Source: Ipomoea triloba
Taxonomy: Eukaryota > Streptophyta > Magnoliopsida > Solanales > Convolvulaceae
DNA length: 64,000 nt
Direction of reading: 5' to 3'
NCBI RefSeq assembly: GCF_003576645.1
Contig: NC_044916.1
Location: forward strand, 965,443 to 1,029,442
Shown: positions 23,165-33,383 of the stretch, piece by piece
Layout of the letters: each line of letters opens with the position of its first letter
Numbering within the stretch: position 1 is the first letter of the stretch
Position numbers and translations under genes: made by a program
Notes under the pieces: generated by a model
What the model was told of the DNA's origin: nothing
Databases searched by the model: none
Seen by the model: only the letters and a program-made list of their open reading frames with translations

Positions 23165-24817
23165 CGTTATCAGCACGAGTGCTCTAAATCAAATGCACAA
23201 AAATCCCACAACCCAGAACCTCTATCTCGCCGGAAAACACAATTTTTCCGGTAAGACTCAGATCGAAACTAGTGGCCACCGTTTGTGACCACCACGACCG
23301 TCGCCCCCGGCCGGAAGCAAAGAAAAAGAAAACCAAACCCAGCCGAAGGCTCCACCACCACAACGACGCCACTGACACCTATTTACTCCGTCGTTCCTCC
23401 CTTCGGCAAACACAAGGCAACAGTAGCATGCTGGACCTCATCTCCTCCTCTGGTGACGGCGAACAAATCAGACAGTGGCAATCCGACTTTGCGGCGGAAC
23501 TGTGACGACGGCGATCTCGGAGCAGCCTCGCAGGTCGCCATTTCCTCCATCGTTTTTCGCCGGTCACCGCCTCCATCGCCTCCATTGTTTTTCGTTGGTC
23601 GCAGTCCAGGTCGCGATTACCTCCATTGTAGTCGCCGGCCGCAATCGCCGACGTCTCTCTCTCCGGTTACTTTTGTCCAGAAGCAAACAAAGAAGATGAT
23701 GGACTGCAGTCACGACATGGAGTTGATGAGGGGGAAGATGACGAAAATGAAAAAGAAAAGGAGACAAAGAATCAGAAAATAAGGGAGAGAGGAAGAAAAA
23801 GTGGAAAGAAACAAAACGTAAAAGACAAAAGAAGGAGAAAGTGGGTGAAAGAAAAGAGAAAGAAATAAAGGAAAATGACAAAAGCTACACTTTGTTTATT
23901 TATTTGTTTTGCAGGAAATGTTGAAAAGCAAAAGTTGCTAACTTTTGCTTCTTTTCAAGTTTTCAACCATAAAACAGGGAAGAATAAAACAAAAGAAAAA
24001 TATTCTTTTTTTTTCTCCTTCAATTTCGGCCAGAACATGGGATGCCAAAATTAAACAAAAACCCAATTGTTTTGTTTTCTACTTATTTAGATTTGTTTGA
24101 TTCACAGGTTCCCTATCAAGGTGATTAAGAGGCTAGTAAGTGTTGACAAGAATTTTGGCATCGAGGCACATAACCTTTAAGCAATTGCGGAGCACACAGA
24201 AAATAATTATTCGGTTCATATCGGAGATTTTGTCCATACTCCGATGAGGTTTGCTACCTCCTCATATTTTAATATGATAAAATATTATTCATGCCTACAT
24301 GTCATATATTCATATGATAGTTGTTATGTGTAAATAATTATTTTATGTACTAGTCACATGTATTATGCATTGTCATATTTTCTTAAAATTATCATTATGG
24401 CATGATAAGAATATGGTCTATATATTTGCATGATGATTAATTTTTGAGAGCATAATTGAATATTGTCACACACTTTTTAGATCACCATTTCATATATTAT
24501 ATAATGATGTATATATATGAATATTATGTGACAATTGTTTTTGTCTCAATTTGCTCCATTATGGTTTATAAATATATGCCATATGATTTATCCCATTTGC
24601 TATAAATATTTTGATATGCTTATCAAAATTATGAGATTAATATGCATGCGTATTTGGTATATGCTATCCATAAATATCATATGTTGAAAATGGATGTGAA
24701 CTATGATATTTAATGTGATGCCTAAATTTTAAAGGCTATATATATATGCTTGAAAGAAGCATATTAAATGATCAAGTTGATGAGGAAGTTTAAGATGAAC
24801 AATAAGTCATAATGTTT
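23165..24817 (+). other. Leader/internal region of the LTR element, non-coding
   Basis: Begins with the PBS-position sequence CGTTATCAGCACGAG. Positions 23210-23880 form a Pro/Ser/Thr- and GA-rich low-complexity stretch that makes ORFs on both strands without recognisable domains. The rest is AT-rich. It resembles a long leader plus lost gag and I see no gene. Confidence 0.5.
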
Positions 24818-25741
24818 TTAATTGTCAGTAGTATTATTGGGAGGAGGAACATCTTCATCTAACAAAGCAAGTACTTCCTGTATGTCCTCCGGTGCTAATT
24901 CAGGAATATCAGGAAATATAGGAGCTTGTGATGAACTCTCAGGAATAGTAGAAGGAATAGCTGCCGGATCTATATACCTTCTCTTTTTAGAACTATTCCT
25001 GTCACATTTGTCTCTGAGTCTTGTTGTTGCCTCAGCCAATTCTATGTTTGGATTCTGTAGAATCGCTTGCTTCTCATCTTCTAGCCCCTTTATTACCCTT
25101 TGCAGTTCAGCTTGATCTTTGATTTCACCAAATTCCTACACCACAAATTGTTAAACCTACTTCAATAATATCAAGTTGAAAGAAAATTAGAAATTACCTG
25201 GACATTTGCTAATAGCCTGTCCAAACTCACAAGTTTCCGATAAGGCCAGTAGGCAATCCCTACTTCCCTACATTTTTTCTTGAAAGTTGCTCGCCCGACC
25301 TGCAATTCTTCTGCAGCTTGATCAGCGGTCAAATAGAAATATTTAGAAAACTTTTCAAAAGTTAATGTGGTAGTATCACAAAAGGTTCTTCTAGTCCTTT
25401 TTCTCCCAATAAATACATTGGCATTTATATTTGCTACATCTACCGCTGTAATGGTATTATCTTCCTCTACCACTACAGTATTGCTTTGGTCTACAGCCAC
25501 AACATCTGTAACTGCAGTACCTGCATTAATAGCTATAAGTTAATATTACACTTATAGAATAAGAATTCTTGAAAATGGTTGAACCCTTACCAACTATCTC
25601 GTTCAATTCTGGTGGAGCATTCTCAAAATTTTCGACAGAAGTATGATCTATACTCTGTGCACTATCCCTTAACGGCGATAGGTGAATCTCATCCCAAAAG
25701 GAAGAATTATCCTGAGATGAGGAATGAGTAGTATTTGCCAT
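24818..25741 (-). CDS. RWP-RK (RKD-like) transcription factor gene captured inside an LTR retrotransposon
   Basis: Three exons with correct GT-AG and phase: 25591-25741, 25198-25520 and 24818-25135, giving 263 residues and no stops. An acidic/Ser-rich N-terminus is followed by a basic patch GRKRTRR (89-95) and then the RWP-RK domain (about 103-158): LTFEKFSKYFYLTADQAAEE, FKKKCREVGI and YWPYRKLVSLD. The canonical RWP is YWP here (Y141); W142, P143, R145 and K146 remain. After the second intron comes the coiled region typical of RKDs, then KKRRY and an acidic C-terminus. RKD factors act in egg-cell and gametophyte identity. The gene runs opposite to the element and keeps its introns. An in-frame ATG at 25756 is a possible alternative start. 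Whether it is expressed is unknown. Confidence 0.88.
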
Positions 25742-25846
25742 TTGCAAAAAGTGCAAAGGAAGTAAAACAAGTAATGAGTCTAGAACGGGGAATGCTCAGA
25801 AGTGAATGTGAGCGATTGAATGGAAAAAGGGAAAAACGAATAATGA

Positions 25847-25854
25847 TTTTATAG
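25847..25854 (-). promoter_or_regulatory. Candidate TATA box of the captured RWP-RK gene
   Basis: CTATAAAATC on the minus strand, about 106 bp before the ATG at 25741. It suggests the capture included core promoter sequence. Confidence 0.5.
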
Positions 25855-25859
25855 CAATG

Positions 25860-28800
25860 AGCAATCGGTATAAGAATACTAATACTGTTTAAACCGATTG
25901 AGTATTTCAAAGTTGGTTGTCCCGTGAAAAGATAACAATTACCGCATCTTACTGTTTACAACGATTGCGTTTTTTTTTAAAAACATCTTTAGGGAATACT
26001 GATTTGTCAGGGCTAACATTGATTTGGGCTAAATATTGATAAGTCAGACAGTAGTCTCCCTATTTGCATGATTATTTTATGTAGCATGCTTAAATGAAAA
26101 TTTTCAAATTATATGGGAGTCTAATTTGATATACTACTGTTTATGAAATCTGACACACTGCATATCATGATTATTCCCCATACACCTAGTACGTACGTGA
26201 TAAACATTTCCCAAATCTGCGTTTATATTCTTTGTATGCAGTCTATTTTACTATATCACCACCATAGCGTATCTCTAGGGGCTATTGAATGAAACTAGGT
26301 ATATATATATATGACGATCATAGAACACCGTCTGATTGTCTAAATACCTAGAGCCTATTATTAGGGATCAATAGATACGCTGATTGCATACTTAATGAAG
26401 ATCGATTCTCGGCATTAGGGGGAGATAAGGCCCAAATTTAATGAAATGCCGAGAAGTTTCATGGAATGGAAAAATCTTCATTAGTTAAATCCACGTACTA
26501 GTTATACTGAACTAGAAGTTCAGAGAGATAACTGAACTAGAAGTTCAGAAGATAATCTATTTGCAATATTAGCAAATAATCTGCCAAATATATAAACTGA
26601 TCATGCTGATCAGAAAAGAGTGACTAGGTCCTATATATAATCCCTAATTTGGACCGAATATCTCTACTGATACTCCTTGACGCCAGAAGTGTTGGAGGTC
26701 TATCAGTTTATGAGATAAGGAACACAATACTAGATCTAGTAAAATAAACATTGTCACTCTTATCTTGATAAGAATTACGTCCTGAAGACGTTCGTCTAGA
26801 TGACGAAAACCCTAGTAAGGTGCACCGATCAAACATAATACTAGGGATGCGGAACGCCAGATCCTAATATCTTTGGGAAATGTCAACGATCTGGTTAATT
26901 TAGAAATTGTCATGAATGTGGGAGAAAATTATAATAGTTGTCGACAACACAAGCCTATATAATTGCTCATTTAAATAAACTGGATCCAGGTGAGGTGCTA
27001 GAAGCATCCTCATTATTGAATATTTAAAAGAGCAATTAAAGCATAGCTCAACTCGCTAAATACATTCTCTTTATAACACACACCATAAGGAGTTGCTCTA
27101 CTCAGGCTGAGAAGATTACTTAGTAGGTGAGCAATCCTGACGAGGAATTGCCCTACTTTGTAAAATATATATAATGGGTGAGCAATCCTGACGAGGAATT
27201 GCCCCATGAAAATTATATGAAAGGTGAGCACCCTGAATATGTGTGTTTACACGAAAGAGAAATGAGAATGATGAGGTGGTATAATATAAAGCGAGTTTTG
27301 TAGCTCATGGTTCACGCAGAGACCCTTGATTGATTTTAATCTCCCACGTAGGATGACATTAAGTTCCGCTACATAACATCATTGGCAGAATGATAAAATT
27401 AGATATGCAGTTGATAAACGTCATGACCGCATAATTATGGGTCATTAGACTGAGTAATTTCCTTCTTGAAGAAGGAAATGAATATGAGTATATTACGTGT
27501 CATTATGTGATCTTTAAAGGGTTGCGACTGGAGAAGTTACTCTCTCAAGTAGTAGGGTAATGAGCCAGAAGTGTTCTTTAAAGGGTTTCTAATGAGCGTG
27601 GAGTTGCTACATTTGATAATGTTATCTTATGCCTAAAAGACGGAATTTTTGAACGAAAGGCTTGGGAAACCCCAAGTATTATCTCGACCTGAAGATCGAG
27701 CTTCTTCTTGAAGAAGTTTTTATACACCAGTTAGCCTACTTGAAAAATGCCGTGAATATGAATAAGTATCATTTAACGGTTATATCTCTTGAAGTAGATA
27801 AGGAACCGTTTAGACTCATGATACTTATCACACTAACGGTTGTATCTCTTGAAATAGATAAAGAACCGTATAAGCTCAATGAGTATAATAAGGATATCGA
27901 AAGTCCATTAATTCATTATCGTTGGAGCACCATATAGGGACCAGAAGTTCCATAATCGCATCAGGTCTGATATTTTATATGCGATGAAATTTATAGCAAC
28001 ATTTAGTGCTTCTCCTATAATGAAATATTGGAACAGTGTTTAACACATCCTCCAATATCTTTGAGTTACAAAAGATTTTGGCATTTATGTGAGAAACCAA
28101 TATATGGTTTTAATGGGCTACTTGGGTACTGGCTATTATTATTTTGATCCCAACGATGCCAAATCCCCAAAACTGGTTATACTAGATTTTAGCACCATTG
28201 TCTTATAAGGAGACAATAAAGATAGTGTTGCATCTATAATAAATGGGTATATTATAAAGTTTTACTAGACATTATGATGTCAGTATTATACCCACGTGAG
28301 CTCTAGAAGAGTCACGGGATTATTCACCCCATTAATAGTTGGACATATTTGTTCACAAAATCCCTTTCTATATTTTGGATATATATTTCATATAAGGGAT
28401 TTGAAGAATGTTATCTTCAGGGGGAGTATCATTTACTTGAAGTATGAATATTATGCCTTGAAGTTTATATTGGGGTTATGGTTGCACTCTTTTTCCCTTA
28501 GCTAAGTTTTTTTCCCACTGGGTTTTCTTAGCGTAAGGTTTTTAATGAGGCAACCGGTGCAACACATAATTTAACATATATCATGTACTCTTTTCCTCAT
28601 TAGGTTTTTCCCACTGGGTTTTTCTAATGAGGTTTTTAACGAGGCATGAGTATGGTATAGTAATCTTGAAGATTATACACTGAAAGTTTATGACTGGTTA
28701 TCCTGAAGATTAGACCCTGAAGGTCATGAATGATTTATGGTTGTACTCTTTTTTCCTTAGCTAAGTTTTTCCCACTGGGTTTTCTTAGCCTAAGGTTTTT

Positions 28801-28941
28801 AATGAGGCAACCCTATATAACAGATACTTTGAAATACATCATGTACTCTTTTTCCCTTGACTAGGTTTTTTTTTCCACAGGGTTTTCCTAGCAAGGTTTT
28901 TAATGAGGCATGAATATGGCGAGATAATGGCCAAGGGGGAG
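25860..28941 (+). pseudogene. Decayed Copia pol remnants and 3' tail repeats
   Basis: No long ORF. Short stretches on the plus strand recall the Copia integrase/RT/RNase H order. GGCATTAGGGGGAGATAAGG lies near 26410. The segment at about 28120-28200 recalls the RNase H region (words like DP-DAKS-TGY). TTTGTTCACAAAATCCC lies near 28350. Insertions, deletions and stops are throughout. Four partial copies of a CTTTTTCCC/CCCACTGGGTTTT/GGTTTTTAATGAGGCA module follow (about 28483-28560, 28584-28650, 28743-28812, 28843-28915), ending in the polypurine tract. Confidence 0.6.
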
Positions 28942-29211
28942 TGTTATGAATATAATTATTTATATGTGGCCATTATCCCAATTATTGTATTTCTAGATCC
29001 ATGAAGGGTCAAGTGTCCTTTGGAGTATCGAAGGGTCAAGTTTATTTCCTATATATAGGTTCATATGTTCATTTGTAAGATAGACTCTCTGAATGATATC
29101 AATAATAATCCCTCAGCTCCCTTCTCACCATACTCTTGTTCTGATCTAATCTTCTCTGATGGTTGCTTGTAATTCTTCTAGTTTGGTGCATTTTCATTTA
29201 TATTTACAACA
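28942..29211 (+). repeat. 3' LTR of the RWP-RK-carrying element
   Basis: 270 bp, one substitution from the 5' LTR. Preceded by CCAAGGGGGAG and followed by the GTTGC duplication. Confidence 0.95.
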
Positions 29212-29216
29212 GTTGC

Positions 29217-30190
29217 GTCTTTGTCGTCCCCAAAGAGCAATTTAAAATCATGACGACTTTACTTTTTTGACCCACCAGTCTTTATAAGTTGCGATCATAT
29301 AATTACAATTTTCTCAATCATCATTGACTTATAGTGTGAGACATAATTTGATATAGTTTCTCTCAAATTAAACTTAGAATTTACAAATTTTTTGAATAAA
29401 TTAAAGCTATGCGTTGAGATAATCTTTCATATATGCATTAGTGTCATTTTGAGTTATTGTAATGTAAAATATAAGAACCACTAATCAGACTATAAGAATA
29501 GCTCCGAAACTTTGTACGGAGTGACTGAAAAAGTTAAATATGATTTTGTATATGAAGGTCTTGACTATCTTTTTGGTTGAGTTCGTCCATTGTAGAGGGT
29601 ATATGATTCTTTGCTTTTGAGAAAGCGCTAACATTGGAGCAACGTAGTGTAGAAAAAACTATAATTAAAATGATAGGCTATCGCCTAAAAAACACCTCAC
29701 CACTCTCTCCATCTCGTGATTGATAAAACCAACATATATCATATTTTAAATCTTAAATTGACTAAATTTGATAATTAACTTTTTATTTTTATTTTTGGAT
29801 TCAACGTTGAGAAAGCAAAATAAATGTCGATTGACACTCTAGCTAGGCTCTTTTTGGTATCAAGTAACTCTTTTTCAATTGGATGACTTCCTTTTGAACC
29901 TTATTAAGCATCATAATTCTTTTTTTAAGTTTCCCATTCGCTTGTTTGGAAAGGGTCCTTTGCTACATCATAATAGCGGACAACTCTAACTCTGAATAGC
30001 GAGCTTTCATTGTCTTCTCAACAAAAATACCAATGGTAAAACATTTCAGCCAAGATCTTAATTTAATCACAAAAGTTACCTCAACAAGAGAGTTAATTAA
30101 AAATCATCATCTCTTGTAAAATTGTATCCGCAACAAGTATCCAACGTAACTCTCTCGATGCCACTAACAAATAACAATGATATTGTGAGG
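29217..30190. other. Intergenic, no gene seen
   Basis: AT-rich sequence without a supported ORF, RNA gene or clear repeat. Confidence 0.4.
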
Positions 30191-30199
30191 ACTAATTTA

Positions 30200-30430
30200 A
30201 TCCACTGTTGCAAAAATCCTCGTCTAGGCCGCCTAGGCACTCCTAGACCGAGGCGAATTGCTCCCTAGGCGTCCGCCTAGGAAGCTGCCTAATGCCTAAC
30301 TCGGCCGACTGGGCCGAATTGGTGACTGACTGGGCCGAATTTGGCCGAGTTAACTCGCCCAACTCGGCAGAGTTAGCCGAGTTAACTCGCCCAACTCGGC
30401 AGAGTTAGCCGAGTTAACTCGAGCGCGTCG
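30200..30430. repeat. GC-rich dispersed repeat with a 32-bp tandem core
   Basis: Starts with AAAATCCTCGTCTAGGCCGCC and CCTAGGCG words, then GGCCGA motifs. A 32-bp unit beginning GAGTTAACTCGCCCAACTCG is repeated at 30347-30378 and 30379-30410, and a third begins at 30411. Each unit contains the palindrome GAGTTAACTC. Strongly different in base composition from its flanks; probably a non-autonomous transposon remnant. Confidence 0.6.
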
Positions 30431-30480
30431 GCCTTGTTAAATTTATTATTATATTTATATATATTTAAATTTATTTATTT

Positions 30481-30600
30481 GCCAAAGACCTTGTGGTCTA
30501 GTGGCACCCGGTGTCCCGATTTACACGGAGGCAACTGTTGACTCTTTGTGCTTCAGTAGGAAAATACTACATTGTAACAGAGTCAGTATCACTAAAAAAA
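30481..30600 (+). mobile_element. tRNA-derived SINE, internally deleted copy
   Basis: Starts GCCAAAGACCTTGTGGTCTA with a perfect pol III A box TGGTCTAGTGG. It shares GGCAACTGTTGACTCTTTGT and ACATTGTAAC(A/C)GAGTCAGTA with the copy at 37578-37764, but the B-box segment is missing. Ends in an A-rich tail. Confidence 0.7.
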
Positions 30601-33311
30601 ATTATTTATTTATATAAGTAAGAGATATATATATATATATATATATACCTTCAGTTTATTGTTTATGTGTCTGTAAATAAATTAAAGACACATCATCTGT
30701 TAATTAAGGACATATATATAAAATGGTAACCGAAGAATTATTAATTGTATGTACATGATAAGTTAATTGTAGACACATAATTTTTAAACTAAAATTTATA
30801 ATGTAAAATGAACCATGATCCATAGTATAACAATTGTTTCCAGTTGAAACCACCATGCAATTCCTAGTTGTGCTAAGCCCTATCTAGCTAACAAATTTGG
30901 GCTAAATTGGGGAAGATGTCTATTCAATTTGGGCTGAATGGGTGGTGCGAGATTAAACGCAAGTCAGCATCTGGTTCCTTTCACTTGTAAAGCAGAATAC
31001 AGAGAATACTATACCCTAACCGAAGTTATAGAAGACCCAGGTATCTCTACTATAATTGGTTTCACCATTCTCGTGTTACACGAAGAACTGCAAAAAAGGA
31101 GTTAGACGCTGTCACACATAATTAAGTTAGGTTCTGTTTAACATGCCTAGTTAAAAAGTTAGCTGAAACTTAAAAATTTATATTCGAGCATCAATCCTTT
31201 TCAAAATAATGTCTCTACTAAAACTTAAATCCATGATCTTTTAAATGGGAGAATCATTTTGTGTCACTAGACCATAAAATCATTGACAATTTGACCACTT
31301 AATACTCATAACAATGTATATAAATATATTACATCCACGAACGTAACTCACCAATCAGTGCACATGACTTGTTGGAGACGATGACCTACGACGACCATTC
31401 CCATATATGCAGAATATGATAAAAAGTGTTTTTTTTTTCCTTGCCGAAAGTGCTTTTGGAATACTTATCTCTGCATATCCCTTCCCCTGGAATGGGAATC
31501 ATTATGGGGTGATGATATGATGCATTTGGTAATGGCGTATAAGACGTGATGTCAAGTTAAGGTGTTGCTAGCTTCTCCTGCAACCACTCAATCGAGTCTT
31601 TCGAAACACGAAAACTACTAGTTTTAAAGTTTGAATAATTTTTGTTAGTTGACCGATTTAGGGCACACCTCGTTAATTTTTGGAGCACAAAAAAGATAAA
31701 TCAATCTAGATTGTGTACAACTAACTTACTAAAACAAAGAAAGACAATAAACGGATTAGAGACCTATATTATTGACCATACATTTTCACCCTTTATTATC
31801 ATCTCATTTGGTTCAAATGCAATAAACCCTTAACACATGTTATTTTTATCAAATAAGTCAAATTTACCCGTTATTAGTAAAATTATACCGTTGACCACCA
31901 TTTTTTTCGTTGACTAGCATTTATTTATGATTTGTCTCGCCCCAATGAAATTTTATCGGAAAAATTGATCATTGACCAAATGGTCGCCTTCTCTAGCAAA
32001 GGCGACCAATAAAGGTCGCCTTCTCCGGATAAGGTGATCAGAAATGGTCGCCAGTAAAGATCACCTTCTCTGGAGAAGGCAACGACAAAAGGTCGTTCTC
32101 CCTGGAAAAGGAGACTAGAAGTGGTTGCCGCCAGAGATTCGTCGAATCTTTTACGAGAATTGGAATGACCGCTTATAATAGGTTGGTAACTAGTTAGTGG
32201 ATTTAATTGCACGAAAATAACATATTTGAGGGTTTAATTACACTTTTTAAAAAAAAAGTTTAGAGCATCCAAAATAATGGATTTTAGGAGGTTTTTTGTG
32301 GGTCCTGGTGTGATGTGGAGGAGAGAGAAATAGTAGAGAGAAGATTTGAGATAACACGGTTTTTTGCCTCCAAAGTGGGACCCACAAAAAAAAAAAAACT
32401 CCCCAGTCTACGTGAGGCGCACCACAAGCGCCCCAGCCAGGCGCATGCACGGGGGTATATTATATATAGTTGGAACATTTATGTAATTGGTAGTTAATTT
32501 ATTAATTGAGGTATATAATATGTTAACCACATGTACATAGTATGTTAATTGTAATAGATATTAATTTATTAACTAAAAATAAATTAAGATCAAATGGTAG
32601 CCGATCAGAATAAAAAATGCAAGCCGGACCTCGTCCATAGTATAACAATTTAGGACACATATATACTATAAGAGTTCACCAATTGTTATACCATAGACAA
32701 GGGTCCACCTTACATTGTAGACCTTGGTACAAAAATTACGTGTTTGAGCTTAATATATTATGTGTCTTTAATTTATTTACACTCACATAATTGATTCCCT
32801 ACAAATACATCATATGTTAACTGCAACACATCATCTGAATGTTATTTTGGACGAAGATGAATCTTAGTGCATTGCATAATTTGTCCGAAACTTATTGGAT
32901 GCTCCAAAAGACAAACAACATGTAGATGTTCTCTAGACTTTGGACAGTAATCCAATTGTACCCTGGCCCATAAAAATAAATTAAAAAAAAAAAAACAAAA
33001 AAGAAGCATAAGTATACTTGTAGCTAACTAAGCTAAGTAGTAAAATTCCCATAACATCTACCTATTGCTTTTACTCGATAAAGTAAATAGAACGAATAAA
33101 GATTATGACCCACTTTTTCTTGAATCAATCATGGAGTAAAAAGCTGTGTATATATAGAATTAACCATCCCATATCATGGCAATTCCATTGCATGGAAGGA
33201 AAAATTACGAACCTCATTCTCCGCAAAGAATAATGCATGGAAGACGACTGAATAACTTGACTTGGACTAATGAAGGGAGAGAAATACAGAATCCAATCCT
33301 TAGCTATCCCA
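30601..33311. other. Intergenic with several small MITE-like pieces
   Basis: (TA)n at about 30628-30650. About 30810-30840 and 32630-32720 carry CCATAGTATAACAATT / ATTGTTATACCATAGAC ends of one repeat family. About 31840-32215 has repeated GGTCGCCTTCTC words like the element at 44290-44807. About 32262-32450 resembles the AGAGCA(T/A)CC...-type element found in the metacaspase intron. No gene seen. Confidence 0.45.
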
Positions 33312-33319
33312 TATAAATA
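33312..33319 (+). promoter_or_regulatory. TATA box of the metacaspase gene
   Basis: CATATAAATACCTCTCC: TATAAATA lies 65 bp before the ATG at 33384. Confidence 0.6.
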
Positions 33320-33383
33320 CCTCTCCTTGGGCTCTCTCCAATCCTCACCCACAGTCCAAGAAATTAAACTAAAGCCTCTGAAA

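Larger units (their letters stand above)
22895..29211 (+). mobile_element. Young non-autonomous Copia-derived LTR element carrying an antisense RWP-RK gene
   Basis: 6317 bp with 270-bp direct LTRs (22895-23164, 28942-29211), canonical TG...CA ends and a perfect GTTGC target duplication (22890-22894, 29212-29216). The two LTRs differ at a single base (T versus C in TGTATTT(T/C)TAGATC). CGTTATCAGCACGAG follows the 5' LTR, as in a common plant Copia lineage, and AAGGGGGAG precedes the 3' LTR. Repeats of the lineage's tail (CTCTTTTTCCC..., CCCACTGGGTTTT, GGTTTTTAATGAGGCA) lie at 28480-28920. No intact gag or pol survives; the plus strand at 26400-28430 has only worn Copia pol traces. Enzymes must have come from another element. 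Confidence 0.93.

Noticed and set aside
23285..23881. ORFs on both strands after the 5' LTR (165 and 105 codons)
   Set aside because: Low-complexity Pro/Ser/Arg or Phe/Ser-rich translations of a leader region; no gag motif.
24818..25741. RWP-RK gene as an ordinary resident host gene with LTRs nearby by chance
   Set aside because: The LTR pair, single-base difference, PBS/polypurine positions and exact GTTGC duplication bracket the gene as one inserted unit.
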